From: Hyphomicrobiales bacterium
Lineage (GTDB): Bacteria > Pseudomonadota > Alphaproteobacteria > Rhizobiales > NORP267
Assembly (NCBI GenBank): GCA_021775855.1
Contig: JAJFGZ010000004.1
Coordinates: 1 to 64,000, forward strand
DNA length: 64,000 nucleotides
Reading direction: 5' to 3'
Of this stretch, positions 40,881 through 49,364 are shown in pieces; the first letter of the stretch is position 1; every line of letters begins with the position of its first letter. The notes beneath the pieces were generated by a model. It saw only the letters and a program-made list of their open reading frames with translations. It was not told the origin of the DNA and searched no databases. The position numbers were made by a program, and so were the translations under genes.

Positions 40881-41510
40881 TCAATAGGACAGGCTCGGCG
40901 CCTTGCGCAGATAGGTGTCGCCGGTCAGTTGCTTGAGCATGAAGTCGGCGACATCGGCGTAGGAAATTTTGAGCTTTGGGGCTTTATCCGCGGCTGAGAA
41001 ACCATGCCGGTAGTGGCCTGTAAGACCACCTTTTACAAAGTTCCCCGGGCGAACGATCGTCCAGTCCAGCGTGCTATCCCGCACATAATCTTCCTGGCGC
41101 TCGTGATCAGCGTAGAGGTGGCGCATCACCAGCGGCACGATCAGATATTTGTAGTGGAATGGCAAAATGTCCCGGCTGTCATTCGCGCCGAGCCCGGATA
41201 GGCAGATCAGCCGCTTGACGCCGATTTCCTGCATCGCGTCGACGATGATTTTGGTGCCCTTCGCCCGCAGCCCTTCCTTGTTCAGAAGCGGCATGCCGAG
41301 TGCGCATACGACAACCTCATGGCCCTCAATCGCGCGTTTTACGGCAGCGGCGTCCAGTACATCGCCCTGGAGGATTTGCAAGTTTTCGTAGGGCCGTTCA
41401 AACTTTCTCGACGACCGGGTAAACGCCGTGACGTCATGACCCAGCGCCAAAGCCTGATCCACCAGATTGCGCCCGATTTTTCCGGTCGCGCCAAAAATTA
41501 CTATTTTCAT
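40881..41510 (-). CDS. NAD(P)-binding protein (atypical SDR, NmrA/YwnB-like)
   Basis: 209 residues from ATG at 41510, with GGAAAGAG before it. The N-terminal MKIVIFGATGKIGRNLVDQAL is a dinucleotide fold with the atypical SDR GxxGxxG; DWTIVRPGNF is also family-typical. Substrate unknown. Its promoter region is shared with the divergent TetR gene and contains three operator-like palindromes. Confidence 0.87.
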   Translation of the reverse strand: MKIVIFGATGKIGRNLVDQALALGHDVTAFTRSSRKFERPYENLQILQGDVLDAAAVKRAIEGHEVVVCALGMPLLNKEGLRAKGTKIIVDAMQEIGVKRLICLSGLGANDSRDILPFHYKYLIVPLVMRHLYADHERQEDYVRDSTLDWTIVRPGNFVKGGLTGHYRHGFSAADKAPKLKISYADVADFMLKQLTGDTYLRKAPSLSY

Positions 41511-41528
41511 TGTCTCTTTCCTTTCAAC

Positions 41529-41543
41529 TTGACACCGTGTCAA
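41529..41543. promoter_or_regulatory. TetR operator candidate 1
   Basis: TTGACACCGTGTCAA, an exact TTGACA-N3-TGTCAA palindrome. It abuts operator 2 and is 19 bp upstream of the minus-strand gene start. Confidence 0.75.
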
Positions 41544-41558
41544 TTGACATGATGTCAA
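41544..41558. promoter_or_regulatory. TetR operator candidate 2
   Basis: TTGACATGATGTCAA, same TTGACA-N3-TGTCAA arms, immediately next to operator 1 with no spacer. Confidence 0.75.
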
Positions 41559-41569
41559 ATAGGTATACC

Positions 41570-41584
41570 TTGACACTATGTCAA
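41570..41584. promoter_or_regulatory. TetR operator candidate 3, covering the tetR start codon
   Basis: TTGACACTATGTCAA, same arms. The ATG of the TetR gene (41578) lies inside it, so bound repressor could block its own transcription directly. The distance between centres of operators 2 and 3 is 26 bp. Confidence 0.75.
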
Positions 41585-42165
41585 GTGAAAATATCGATAC
41601 CCGAACAAGAATTTTGAAATCATCCCTGGAACTGCTGGAAGCGAGCCAGGGCAGGGGCGTTCGCATGACCGATATCGCAAAGAGGGCGGGGATCACACGC
41701 CAGGCGCTGTACCTGCATTTCGCGACGCGGGCGGAATTGCTGATCGCCACGACCCATTATCTCGACCAAATAAAGGGAAGCGACGCGCGGCTTGAACCAA
41801 GCCGCACCGCGCAATCCGGGATCGCGCGGCTCGACGCCTATATCGAAGCCTGGAGTGAATATATCCCGGAAATTTACCCGATCGGCAAAGCGCTCATGGC
41901 GATGAAGGATACCGATGCCGCCGCTGACAAAGCCTGGGATGACAGGATGCAGGCCATGCGGGAAGGTTGCGCGGCCGCGATTCTGGCGCTCGAGCGCGAC
42001 GGCAACCTATCGCCGGACCACTCGGCTGAAGACGCCATCGACATCCTGTGGACCATGCTGTCGGTGCGAAATTGGGAGCAATTCACGTTGGAATGCGGTT
42101 GGTCCCGGGAGAAATATGGCAAGACCCTAAAATCCCTGGCGCGGCGCGTTTTTGTGGCCGGATGA
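41578..42165 (+). CDS. TetR-family transcriptional regulator
   Basis: 195 residues. The TetR helix-turn-helix RMTDIAKRAGITRQALYLHFATRAELL is at about residues 30–56; the rest is the ligand-binding half. It is divergent from the NAD(P)-binding protein gene across three TTGACAnnnTGTCAA palindromes, one of which covers its start. The stop overlaps the AlkB start (ATGA), so the two are co-translated. Confidence 0.92.
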   Translation: MSSENIDTRTRILKSSLELLEASQGRGVRMTDIAKRAGITRQALYLHFATRAELLIATTHYLDQIKGSDARLEPSRTAQSGIARLDAYIEAWSEYIPEIYPIGKALMAMKDTDAAADKAWDDRMQAMREGCAAAILALERDGNLSPDHSAEDAIDILWTMLSVRNWEQFTLECGWSREKYGKTLKSLARRVFVAG

Positions 42166-42797
42166 GCCAGCTTTCCATCAACGGCGCCCGCTGGTTGCCG
42201 ACCTGTCTTGACCATCCGGCGCAGGAACAGCTTGTGCGTGAGGTTGCTAAAATCGGCGCCCTGGCACCGCCCTTTGCCCCGGTTATGCCGCGTACCGGGA
42301 AACCCTTCTCGGTGACCATGACAAATTGCGGGCCGCTTGGCTGGGTTTCCGACAGGGCCGGGTACCGGTATCAGGCAACCCACCCGGAAACGGGCAAACC
42401 GTGGCCCTCCATGCCGCCGGTGGTTTTGGATTTATGGACTCGGCTGACCGGATGCGCCTATCCACCGGAAGCCTGTCTGGTGAATTTCTACGGCGCCGGC
42501 GCGCGTATGGGTCTGCATGCTGATCGGGACGAGGCCGCGCGGGACGCCCCGGTTCTCTCGATCTCGCTGGGGGACACCGCCATTTTCCGGGTCGGGGCCG
42601 AGACCCGCCGCGGACCAACCCTATCGGCGCGGCTGCAGTCCGGCGACGTCGTGATTCTCGAAAATGATTCCCGGTCCGCCTTTCACGGTATCGACCGGAT
42701 TATCCCCGGCACATCGACATTGCTGGAAAGGCAGTTTCCCGAGACCCGGCGGATCAACCTGACCCTGCGCCGGGTCAATACGCCGGATGATTCCTGA
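42162..42797 (+). CDS. alkB: AlkB-type DNA/RNA dealkylating dioxygenase
   Basis: 211 residues. AlkB is a 2-oxoglutarate/Fe(II) dioxygenase that repairs alkylated bases. The motif CLVNFYGAGARMGLHADRDE carries the iron ligands HxD, and the distal His and 2OG arginine lie in AFHGIDRIIPGTSTLLERQFPETRRINLTLR. It is joined to the TetR gene by a 4-bp overlap, which is an unusual regulator partner, as AlkB is typically in the Ada regulon. Start is set by this overlap. Confidence 0.93.
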   Translation: MSQLSINGARWLPTCLDHPAQEQLVREVAKIGALAPPFAPVMPRTGKPFSVTMTNCGPLGWVSDRAGYRYQATHPETGKPWPSMPPVVLDLWTRLTGCAYPPEACLVNFYGAGARMGLHADRDEAARDAPVLSISLGDTAIFRVGAETRRGPTLSARLQSGDVVILENDSRSAFHGIDRIIPGTSTLLERQFPETRRINLTLRRVNTPDDS

Positions 42798-43223
42798 ATT
42801 TTGCGCATTCTACGGCGACTCAACCACAGATAGCGGACCTACCAGGGGTGCACGATGCAAGTGTTCTTTTGACCCCAAGCCGACGTCAAGGATTACCGGT
42901 GAACGGCAACAATGGGGGGAGACCAGCCATTGACGCAAAGGATCGATTGCATGCCCGAAGTGGAAAAGCAGATATTGAACAAATGATGTATTGCGCGATC
43001 CTTGACACTCGAACTAAGGCAGCTTCGTGCCAGGAAGGGACATAGGCGGTTCTTCAGAAACCACCGCAATATGGCACATCGCGATGCCGGTGGAGGAGCC
43101 GTCCACAGCATTAACTCCGGACGTCCAGGGGTTCCGCGACAACGATCATTTTTCTGCGTCGCGAATGCCGGCTACTTCTATGAGGCGATGCGGTCTACAT
43201 TAAGCAAGAAGTTGGAGTACTAG
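42798..43223. other. Long gap at the left end of the accessory island
   Basis: 426 bp between alkB and the GNAT gene without a recognisable gene. Short open frames exist on both strands (e.g. 42848–43045 plus, 42893–43111 minus) but none looks like a known family. Composition is more AT-rich than the flanking core genes. It may be decayed coding DNA. Confidence 0.4.
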
Positions 43224-43676
43224 ATGAGAATTGAGCACCTATCTGATCATTCAGACGTGATATCCGAACTGGCGAACTGGTATGTATCTGAGTGGGAGCC
43301 GTATTACGGGGACACTGGACCGGGCGACGCGCGCGCAGACCTTGAGGCACGAACTAATCGCGAAGCATTGCCCGTTGGCTTTGTCGCCATCGAGGATGAT
43401 CGGGTTGTTGCCACGGTCGCCCTTGGCCTCGACGTCACGACCAAGCTAACGCCTTCGATAATTGGGCTGTTGGTGGGGCAGAACCATCGGGGGAGAGGTA
43501 TTGGGACCGCACTCATAGAAACCTGCCTAGACGTTGCACGCAAATTCGGGCACCAGCGCCTTTACGTCAGCACGAGTGTGCTAGGCAGCTTGCTGGATCG
43601 GATGGGTTGGCAGGAGATGGGTGAGACCAAGTTCTTGAATGATGAGCACGGTTCGGTTTACGTGCGTGATCTCTGA
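43224..43676 (+). CDS. GNAT-family N-acetyltransferase
   Basis: 150 residues. The acetyl-CoA motif GLLVGQNHRGRGIGTALIETCLDVARKFG and the following LYVSTSVLGSLLDRMGWQEMG are clear. Substrate unknown. It lies in the AT-richer island, just before repeat copy 43835. Confidence 0.88.
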   Translation: MRIEHLSDHSDVISELANWYVSEWEPYYGDTGPGDARADLEARTNREALPVGFVAIEDDRVVATVALGLDVTTKLTPSIIGLLVGQNHRGRGIGTALIETCLDVARKFGHQRLYVSTSVLGSLLDRMGWQEMGETKFLNDEHGSVYVRDL

Positions 43677-43834
43677 AAGGGCCGGCATTCGTGCGTCGGT
43701 ACCGAGCGCCATTTCTGCCTTGGGTCAAAAGTGACAATTTCCAATTGAGCAGCTAATCCCAAAAAATGACGAAGTTTGAATGCCTGCTTTGGTGTTCGCG
43801 TCCCAAAAGACTTTTTAATCTTCTTAGGTCGGCT

Positions 43835-43901
43835 AAGGGCCGAGAGCACCGATCGAATGTTCCGCGATATTGCAGAGCAGCGAACGGCAACTTCGAGCCC
43901 A
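43835..43901. repeat. 67-bp direct repeat, copy 1
   Basis: Starts AAGGGCCGAGAGCACCGATC and ends CTTCGAGCCCA. It is repeated base for base, as far as I can read, at 45700–45766 in the same orientation, 1.86 kb away. A neighbouring stretch at 43722 (GGGTCAAAAGTGACAATTT) also looks like dispersed intergenic sequence. No internal gene. Confidence 0.9.
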
Positions 43902-43960
43902 AAACGACCAAATTGATCTATGCGGCATCAAAGGTTTTTTGACCAATCGTTTAGAATATA

Positions 43961-44680
43961 TTACGCCTTGCAAATAGATTGGATCGTCTTCGTCAAGGCC
44001 TCTGGTTTGGAAAAATAAGCTGAATGGCTGGCTTTAATGTCCTCAACTCTATCGACTCCAACTTCATTGATGCACCTGTCTTGCAACTGCAACGTTACAG
44101 CGCGGTCTTCTGTCAGCCGAATATAGGCGCGCGGAACTCGTCCATACCGCTCATCCGAAAGATTGAGTTTTGCGACCACTGGTCTTAGGGGTTCACGGCA
44201 GAGTAAAGTGCGCGCGAGCATGACATCGTCATCAGAGCAATCGTGGTAAAGTCCTTCACGATAAATCTCGGGATGAAGTTCATCCCACAAACCCGACTTG
44301 CTGATCGTAATGTGTGGCGTCAACAGCGATCCCTTATCTGCTTTAAAATATGTTGCCGCCCGTTGTTTGCTGGGTATCATATAAGATGCCAAATAAACCA
44401 CACGTTCGATGTGGTTTGGAAACTTCTCGGCTATCGCTGAGGCAAGAATCCCATACCGGCTATGAACAACAATAGTCGTTTTTTGATCATTTGGAAGTTT
44501 CCTACCGATGTCTTGCAACATGCTTTTAAGACTGACAAGTTGAGGCATTCTTTTGTTCGCACCACGTCCTAAAAGATCTGGTACTGTCACGGAATGACCC
44601 GCCGTTTCCAATCTTGGCGCTATCTTGTACCAGCACCATGCGCCATGCCAACTGCCATGTAAAAGTAGAAAATGCGCCAT
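43961..44680 (-). CDS. Alpha/beta hydrolase with unusual nucleophile elbow
   Basis: 239 residues from ATG at 44680. The alpha/beta fold resembles the plant-type esterase/hydroxynitrile lyase group: FLLLHGSWHGAWCWYKIAPRLE (oxyanion loop), VTVPDLLGRG, a late Asp in YIRLTEDRAV and the catalytic His in SHSAYFSKPEAL. The expected GxSxG elbow reads VVHSRYGI, so the first glycine is Val and the second is shifted. Activity is therefore uncertain. It sits inside the repeat island. Confidence 0.8.
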   Translation of the reverse strand: MAHFLLLHGSWHGAWCWYKIAPRLETAGHSVTVPDLLGRGANKRMPQLVSLKSMLQDIGRKLPNDQKTTIVVHSRYGILASAIAEKFPNHIERVVYLASYMIPSKQRAATYFKADKGSLLTPHITISKSGLWDELHPEIYREGLYHDCSDDDVMLARTLLCREPLRPVVAKLNLSDERYGRVPRAYIRLTEDRAVTLQLQDRCINEVGVDRVEDIKASHSAYFSKPEALTKTIQSICKA

Positions 44681-45002
44681 TTTTGTCTCCAGTTTTGAGC
44701 AAGCTCTATTGTGCCTCGTGCGAATGAGCCACCCGTTTCTTGCACATTCGTTGCACTGAAGCCCCAAACTCACATAGTTAGTATTCGTGAGACATCGTGA
44801 AAAGTTGTCGACGTAGGTTTGTCCGCCCTCCCGACGTTGGTATCAAATTTCACTCACAAAACCGAATGGCAGCTTTAGAGAAATATGAATGATAACTGTT
44901 TTGTTGGCCGAACGACCGGTAAGGGCCGGAAGCTGAAATTCACTCAATTTCCGATCATGGCACTTGGCGGGATCTATGACCTTTGCTGGATAGGGTCCGT
45001 TG
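44681..45002. other. Gap with repeat copy A
   Basis: 322 bp between the hydrolase gene and the SnoaL-like gene. It contains the first copy of the about 147-bp repeat (44818–44965). The open frame on minus at 44843–45094 runs through the repeat and is not protein-like. Confidence 0.5.
44818..44965. repeat. About 147-bp direct repeat, copy A
   Basis: Begins TTTGTCCGCCCTCCCGACGT and ends near GGCACTTG. Copy B at 46299–46445 is the same apart from a one-base difference in a T run and a small change near the end. It holds GACCGGTAAGGGCCGGAAGC. No coding content is recognisable. Confidence 0.9.
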
Positions 45003-45383
45003 TCAGCCGATAAACTTCCAGTAGGTATCCTTCTTAGTGATATAGCCCTCACGGAAATTCCAGAGATCGCAGCCCAGATACTCAAACGGTTCACCGTCCA
45101 GTGGTGTCCCCCGCACGACCCATTCAGAGATCGCCTTGGATTGATCGCAAATCCAGTGCTGCATTTCTTCCCAACGCATGTCGGGGATTTGCCTGAACCG
45201 GGTTCTTAGAACTTCGCCTATCTCCGCCTTGCCTTTGCACCGTCTGCCCTCTGGCGCATTGGGGCCACGGGCCATGAGCCATTCGCAGTCTTCAGTGAAA
45301 TGCGACAGGATCGCGTCCACGTCTTGCCGATTGAACCCGTTCTGTATTTCGTCAAGCAGTTCTCTTGTGATCTCCCGCGCCAT
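45003..45383 (-). CDS. SnoaL-like (NTF2 fold) protein
   Basis: 126 residues. The pattern LLDEIQNGFNRQDVDAILSHFTEDCEW and EWVVRGTPLDGEPFEYLGCDLWNFREGYITKKDTYWKF is typical of SnoaL-like polyketide cyclase/limonene epoxide hydrolase-fold proteins. Function unknown. It lies between the two copies of the larger repeat. Confidence 0.85.
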   Translation of the reverse strand: MAREITRELLDEIQNGFNRQDVDAILSHFTEDCEWLMARGPNAPEGRRCKGKAEIGEVLRTRFRQIPDMRWEEMQHWICDQSKAISEWVVRGTPLDGEPFEYLGCDLWNFREGYITKKDTYWKFIG

Positions 45384-45845
45384 CAGTGTTCCCTCTTGTT
45401 TGTAGTGCAGGTTTTAATGTGATGCCGCCCTTTCTGAAGGTCAATTATAATCAAGAGACCCAGTTATAAATTTTTGTCCAGATGACCAGCCGATTCAACC
45501 CACGGATGTTTCAAGTCTTTAGGCCAAAGATCGTAGCTAAGCCGCGGAGCGACTATGATGATGCCGCTTTGGGAAAGACTGTAACCACCAATGTCCGCCA
45601 AGTCCGGTGGATTCAATTGATCGACGCAACACGAATCTTCGTTGAATGTCCGCTGTTGGTTTGTGGCGGCAAAAATTCAACTTGTCCTGAAGGTCGGGAA
45701 AGGGCCGAGAGCACCGATCGAATGTTCCGCGATATTGCAGAGCAGCGAACGGCAACTTCGAGCCCATTTTGCCGTTGAAGCACTATTGGCTTTGTTCTGA
45801 TAGCGACCAGATGCTTGTTGCAAAATGGAACCTTTTCGCAACGGT
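45384..45845. other. Gap with repeat copy 2
   Basis: 462 bp between two minus-strand genes. It contains the second 67-bp repeat (45700–45766). Open frames at 45482–45778 (plus) and 45537–45767 (minus) run through the repeat and show no family resemblance. Probably remnant or mobile-derived sequence. Confidence 0.45.
45700..45766. repeat. 67-bp direct repeat, copy 2
   Basis: Same orientation and same sequence as 43835–43901. Together the two copies enclose the hydrolase and SnoaL-like genes. Confidence 0.9.
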
Positions 45846-46187
45846 CTAGCTATCCGAATAGTGTTTTTCAATGTGCTTGGCGAATTCTGTCATTAAAGGT
45901 TCTTCATTGTAAACCGCTGCATAAGCTTGATAATCATTCAAAGCCGCTTGTTTGTTCGCGTAAAGTCCGTTTTTCAATCTGTGATTCAAATCATGAAGCG
46001 AAGATTTGCGCCCCTCTACCCAAATTTCATTGTGTAGTTCAGAAGCTCTCATCCCGCTTATTTTAGGTGTTAGCCCATGACCAAATGTATAAAAAGCTGA
46101 CTTTAATGCCATCACTGTTAATGACCAGTTGTTTCCGAAATGTTCGCGGAAACTGAGGCCGTGACGGTTCAGGTGTTCTTTCATCAT
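45846..46187 (-). CDS. Small DUF6356-like protein
   Basis: 113 residues. The pattern HLNRHGLSFREHFGNNWSLTVMALKSAFYTFGHGLTPKISG, and a helical C-terminus, resembles small DUF6356-type proteins of marine alphaproteobacteria; I am not certain of the family. No enzyme motif is visible. It lies between repeat copies 45700 and 46299. Confidence 0.55.
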   Translation of the reverse strand: MMKEHLNRHGLSFREHFGNNWSLTVMALKSAFYTFGHGLTPKISGMRASELHNEIWVEGRKSSLHDLNHRLKNGLYANKQAALNDYQAYAAVYNEEPLMTEFAKHIEKHYSDS

Positions 46188-46536
46188 TATATGATTTTCC
46201 TACAATTCGATTTCATCAAAATCATCATACAGTAGCTGTCAAGGGGATGTTATCGGTCACAGAAAGGATCCTTTTTGCGACGCGGCCCAAAATGGTACTT
46301 TGTCCGCCCTCCCGACGTTGGTATCAAATTTCACTCACAAAACCGAATGGCAGCTTTAGAGAAATATGAATGATAACTGTTTGTTGGCCGAACGACCGGT
46401 AAGGGCCGGAAGCTGAAATTCACTCAATTTCCATGATAGGCACTTGACAGAAGTGCAGCTGAAGCGCGGTGAGCTACAGATAGGTCCTCGGGTTCGAACA
46501 CCCTTGGAAAAACATCCGCGCGTATCATTCCTGATA
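46188..46536. other. Gap with repeat copy B at the right edge of the island
   Basis: 349 bp between the DUF6356-like gene and grpE. It contains the second copy of the larger repeat (46299–46445). Beyond it, GGTTCGAAC at 46489 resembles a T-loop but no tRNA fold can be built. Confidence 0.5.
46299..46445. repeat. About 147-bp direct repeat, copy B
   Basis: Same orientation as copy A at 44818 (about 1.48 kb apart). Copies A and B enclose the SnoaL-like and DUF6356-like genes and the second 67-bp repeat. Confidence 0.9.
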
Positions 46537-47319
46537 TCAGGCGCTTTTGTCGATCCGGCTGCCGGCCGGTGGTTCCTTGGCTTTGGCGACTTCCGCCTGC
46601 GCTTCTTCGGCGCGCGCGGCGGCTTCTTCCCGGCTCATATCCGATACCGGATCAGCGGAAGATCCTGCGCCGCCGTCAGTCCCGTCATCAGTGCCACCCG
46701 CCACATATTTTGGCCCGCCCTTGGCGATACCCACCATCGCGGGGCGCAGAACCCGTTCGCCGATCACATACCCTGCCTGGACCACCTGGATGATCGTGCC
46801 GCTGGCAATATCAGGGTTTTCAACTTCGAACATCGCCTGGTGAAAATTAGGGTCGAATTTGTCACCCTCCGGAACGATCTCGTAGACGCCGTGTTTTTCG
46901 AGCGTTTTCTGCAGTTCGCGGTGGGTCAACTCGACCCCTTCAAGCAGGGATTTCAACGCGTCGTCATCCCGGCTGGTTTCTTCCGGGACAGCATCAAGGG
47001 TGCGCCGCAAATTGTCGCCGATGACCAGCGTGTCACGGGCAAAATTGGATACCGCATAGACGTTGGCGTCTTTGATCTGCCGGTCGGCACGCCGCCGCAC
47101 ATTCTCCATTTCAGCGAGCGCCCGCAACAACTGATCCTTCAGATCGGCATTCTCCGTGATCAGCTGCTCGACCGGATCGATGTCGGCCTCGTGGTCTTCG
47201 GCCAGCGGATCGCCATTGTCGTCCAGACCCTGGTCATTCCAGCCGGAAGGTTTTGCAGCTAAATCATCGTTAGCGGCTTCGCTATCGGGCCCATCAACGG
47301 GTATATTTTTTTTATTCAT
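46537..47319 (-). CDS. grpE: Nucleotide exchange factor GrpE
   Basis: 260 residues. GrpE releases ADP from DnaK. The coiled-coil N-terminal region (about 50–110, [25 protein letters not shown]) and beta domain ([37 protein letters not shown]) are clear. The C-terminus has a long Ala/Glu tail. The second of two adjacent Met codons (47319) has AGGA at better spacing. It is distant from dnaKJ and follows hrcA by 71 bp. Confidence 0.95.
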   Translation of the reverse strand: MNKKNIPVDGPDSEAANDDLAAKPSGWNDQGLDDNGDPLAEDHEADIDPVEQLITENADLKDQLLRALAEMENVRRRADRQIKDANVYAVSNFARDTLVIGDNLRRTLDAVPEETSRDDDALKSLLEGVELTHRELQKTLEKHGVYEIVPEGDKFDPNFHQAMFEVENPDIASGTIIQVVQAGYVIGERVLRPAMVGIAKGGPKYVAGGTDDGTDGGAGSSADPVSDMSREEAAARAEEAQAEVAKAKEPPAGSRIDKSA

Positions 47320-47390
47320 CATTCGTCCTGGCTGTTTGAACGTTGAAGACTTAATCTCCTGTCCCGGATATCGGATATTGGACGGTAATA

Positions 47391-48470
47391 TCAAGTCAGA
47401 ATCCGGCTCACAAGTTTTGCCGTGTAATCGACAACGGGAACGACCCTGGCGTAATTCAGCCGGGTCGGACCGATCACGCCGAGCACGCCGACGATATTCT
47501 GCGCCTCATCGCGGTAGGGCGACAGTACGAGCGACGACCCCGATAGCGAAAAAAGCTTGTTCTCGGAGCCGATAAAAATCCGAACCCCCTCGGCATCATC
47601 TGCCAGATCAAGCAATTGAATGATATCGGCTTTTTTCTCCAGATCGTCGAACAATACCTGGATCCGCTCGATATCGGCGATCGCGTTGACATCGTCAAGC
47701 AGATTGGCGCGCCCACGCACGATCAGGGTTTTGGGCCGTCCTTCTTCGTCCCTTGCCCAGCTCGCAAGCCCGGCCTCGACAACCTTGTGGGTCAGTTCGT
47801 CGAGATCAGTTTTCTGGCGCTTTTTTAAATTTTCCAGAAAAGCAACGAGCTCGGAAACGGTTTTGCCCTTGATATGAGCGTTCAGGTAATTGGAGGCTTC
47901 CACCAGCGCCGACGATGGCAACCCTGCGGGTAGGGTAATAACCCGGTTTTCCACCGAGCCGTCTTCGCCAACCAGGATGGCAAGCGCGCGCGACGCTTCG
48001 AGACGGACAAATTCGATATGCCGCAGAACCCGGTTGACTTTCGACGCCAGCACGACCCCGGCGCCGTGGCTCAGCCCCGACAACATGCTGGACGCTTCGG
48101 CGAGGATATCCTCGTTATTGGGCAATTCGCCGTTGGCCAGCCCGGCGCGCTGGACCTGGACGGCGATTTCAGCCTGTTCCTCGTTGGACAGTCCGCCGAT
48201 TTCCAGCATGGCATCCACAAAAAAGCGCAACCCGAGGTCGGTCGGCATCCGGCCGGCGCTGGTATGCGGCGCCTGAATCAAGCCGAGCATTTCCAGATCG
48301 GACATGACGTTGCGCACCGACGCCGGCGACAAGGCGGTTGGTAAATGGCGCGACACGTTGCGTGACCCAACCGGTTCACCGGTTTCCAGATAAATCTCCA
48401 CGATATGGCGGAAAATTTCGCTGGACCGACTATTCAGGTCGGCAAAGGCCGAATATATCTTGGTCTTAAT
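47391..48470 (-). CDS. hrcA: Heat-inducible transcription repressor HrcA
   Basis: 359 residues if begun at an ATT at 48470 ([25 protein letters not shown]). HrcA represses chaperone operons through CIRCE elements. The winged-helix region includes [33 protein letters not shown] and the C-terminus [17 protein letters not shown]. No ATG, GTG or TTG gives this N-terminus; ATG at 48566 would add 32 residues not like HrcA. ATT has GGAG six bases upstream. No CIRCE element is visible in the window. Confidence 0.85.
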   Translation of the reverse strand: MKTKIYSAFADLNSRSSEIFRHIVEIYLETGEPVGSRNVSRHLPTALSPASVRNVMSDLEMLGLIQAPHTSAGRMPTDLGLRFFVDAMLEIGGLSNEEQAEIAVQVQRAGLANGELPNNEDILAEASSMLSGLSHGAGVVLASKVNRVLRHIEFVRLEASRALAILVGEDGSVENRVITLPAGLPSSALVEASNYLNAHIKGKTVSELVAFLENLKKRQKTDLDELTHKVVEAGLASWARDEEGRPKTLIVRGRANLLDDVNAIADIERIQVLFDDLEKKADIIQLLDLADDAEGVRIFIGSENKLFSLSGSSLVLSPYRDEAQNIVGVLGVIGPTRLNYARVVPVVDYTAKLVSRILT

Positions 48471-48638
48471 CCTGATCTCCGGCTTGAAACAAGCCGCTCC
48501 TTGAACGCGTGGGTGGAGATACCCCAATGTAGGGTCACGCCCTCTTTGGGTCAATCTGGGTGTCATTCTGACCGGGGACTTTACCCCGCAGGGGGTGCAG
48601 GATAGACAGCAGCTGCGAGTGTGCAACAGGAGATCCTT

Positions 48639-49364
48639 TTGACCGATCAGGAATTGAGACCGTCTAGACGCAAACCAGACGAATTGCGCCAGGTCATCAT
48701 CGAGCGCAATTATGCGCGCCACGCCGAGGGATCGTGCATGATCCGGTGCGGCGACACCCACGTATTATGCACCGCGAGCCTGGAAGCCCGCGTGCCACCC
48801 TGGCTCAGGGGTGGCGGCCAGGGCTGGGTGACGGCGGAATACGGCATGCTGCCGCGCTCCACGACCGAGCGGATGCGCCGCGAAGCCAAAAACGGCCAAT
48901 CCGGCAGGACCCAGGAAATCCAGCGCCTGATTGGACGGAGTCTGCGCGCCATTGTTGACATGAAGGCCCTTGGCGAACGCCAGATTACCATCGATTGCGA
49001 CGTCATCCAGGCCGATGGCGGCACCCGTACGGCATCGATCACCGGCGCCTGGGTAGCCTTGCGCGATTGCATCAACTGGATGATGGCCCGGGACATGCTC
49101 GAAAAAGATCCGATTCTGGACCATGTCGCGGCGATTTCCTGCGGCGTTTATAAGGGGGTGCCGATGCTGGATCTGGACTACCCGGAGGATTCGGGTGCTG
49201 ACACGGACGCTAATTTTGTCCTCACCGGAAAGGGCGGGATTGTTGAAGTCCAGGCGACCGCTGAAGGTGCGGCGTTTTCGGACGAGACATTTGAAGAGAT
49301 GAAACAGCTCGCCCGGGCTGGTGTTACGCGGCTGGTCGAATTGCAGAAACTCGCGGTTGCGTGA
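48639..49364 (+). CDS. rph: Ribonuclease PH
   Basis: 241 residues from a TTG at 48639 with AGGAG eight bases upstream (GTG at 48621 is also in frame). RNase PH trims the tRNA 3' end phosphorolytically. Motifs include [41 protein letters not shown] and the active-site [18 protein letters not shown]. Divergent from hrcA and directly upstream of rdgB. Confidence 0.95.
   Translation: MTDQELRPSRRKPDELRQVIIERNYARHAEGSCMIRCGDTHVLCTASLEARVPPWLRGGGQGWVTAEYGMLPRSTTERMRREAKNGQSGRTQEIQRLIGRSLRAIVDMKALGERQITIDCDVIQADGGTRTASITGAWVALRDCINWMMARDMLEKDPILDHVAAISCGVYKGVPMLDLDYPEDSGADTDANFVLTGKGGIVEVQATAEGAAFSDETFEEMKQLARAGVTRLVELQKLAVA

Noticed and set aside
42848..43223. Short open frames on both strands after alkB
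   Set aside because: No family resemblance; likely decayed or random.
45482..45778. Open frame through the second 67-bp repeat
   Set aside because: Sequence is a non-coding repeat; the frame is not shared with the first copy's surroundings.
46480..46515. tRNA-like T-arm (GGTTCGAAC) next to the island edge, a possible attachment site
   Set aside because: The T-stem does not pair and no acceptor, D or anticodon arm can be built, so no tRNA or att site is claimed.
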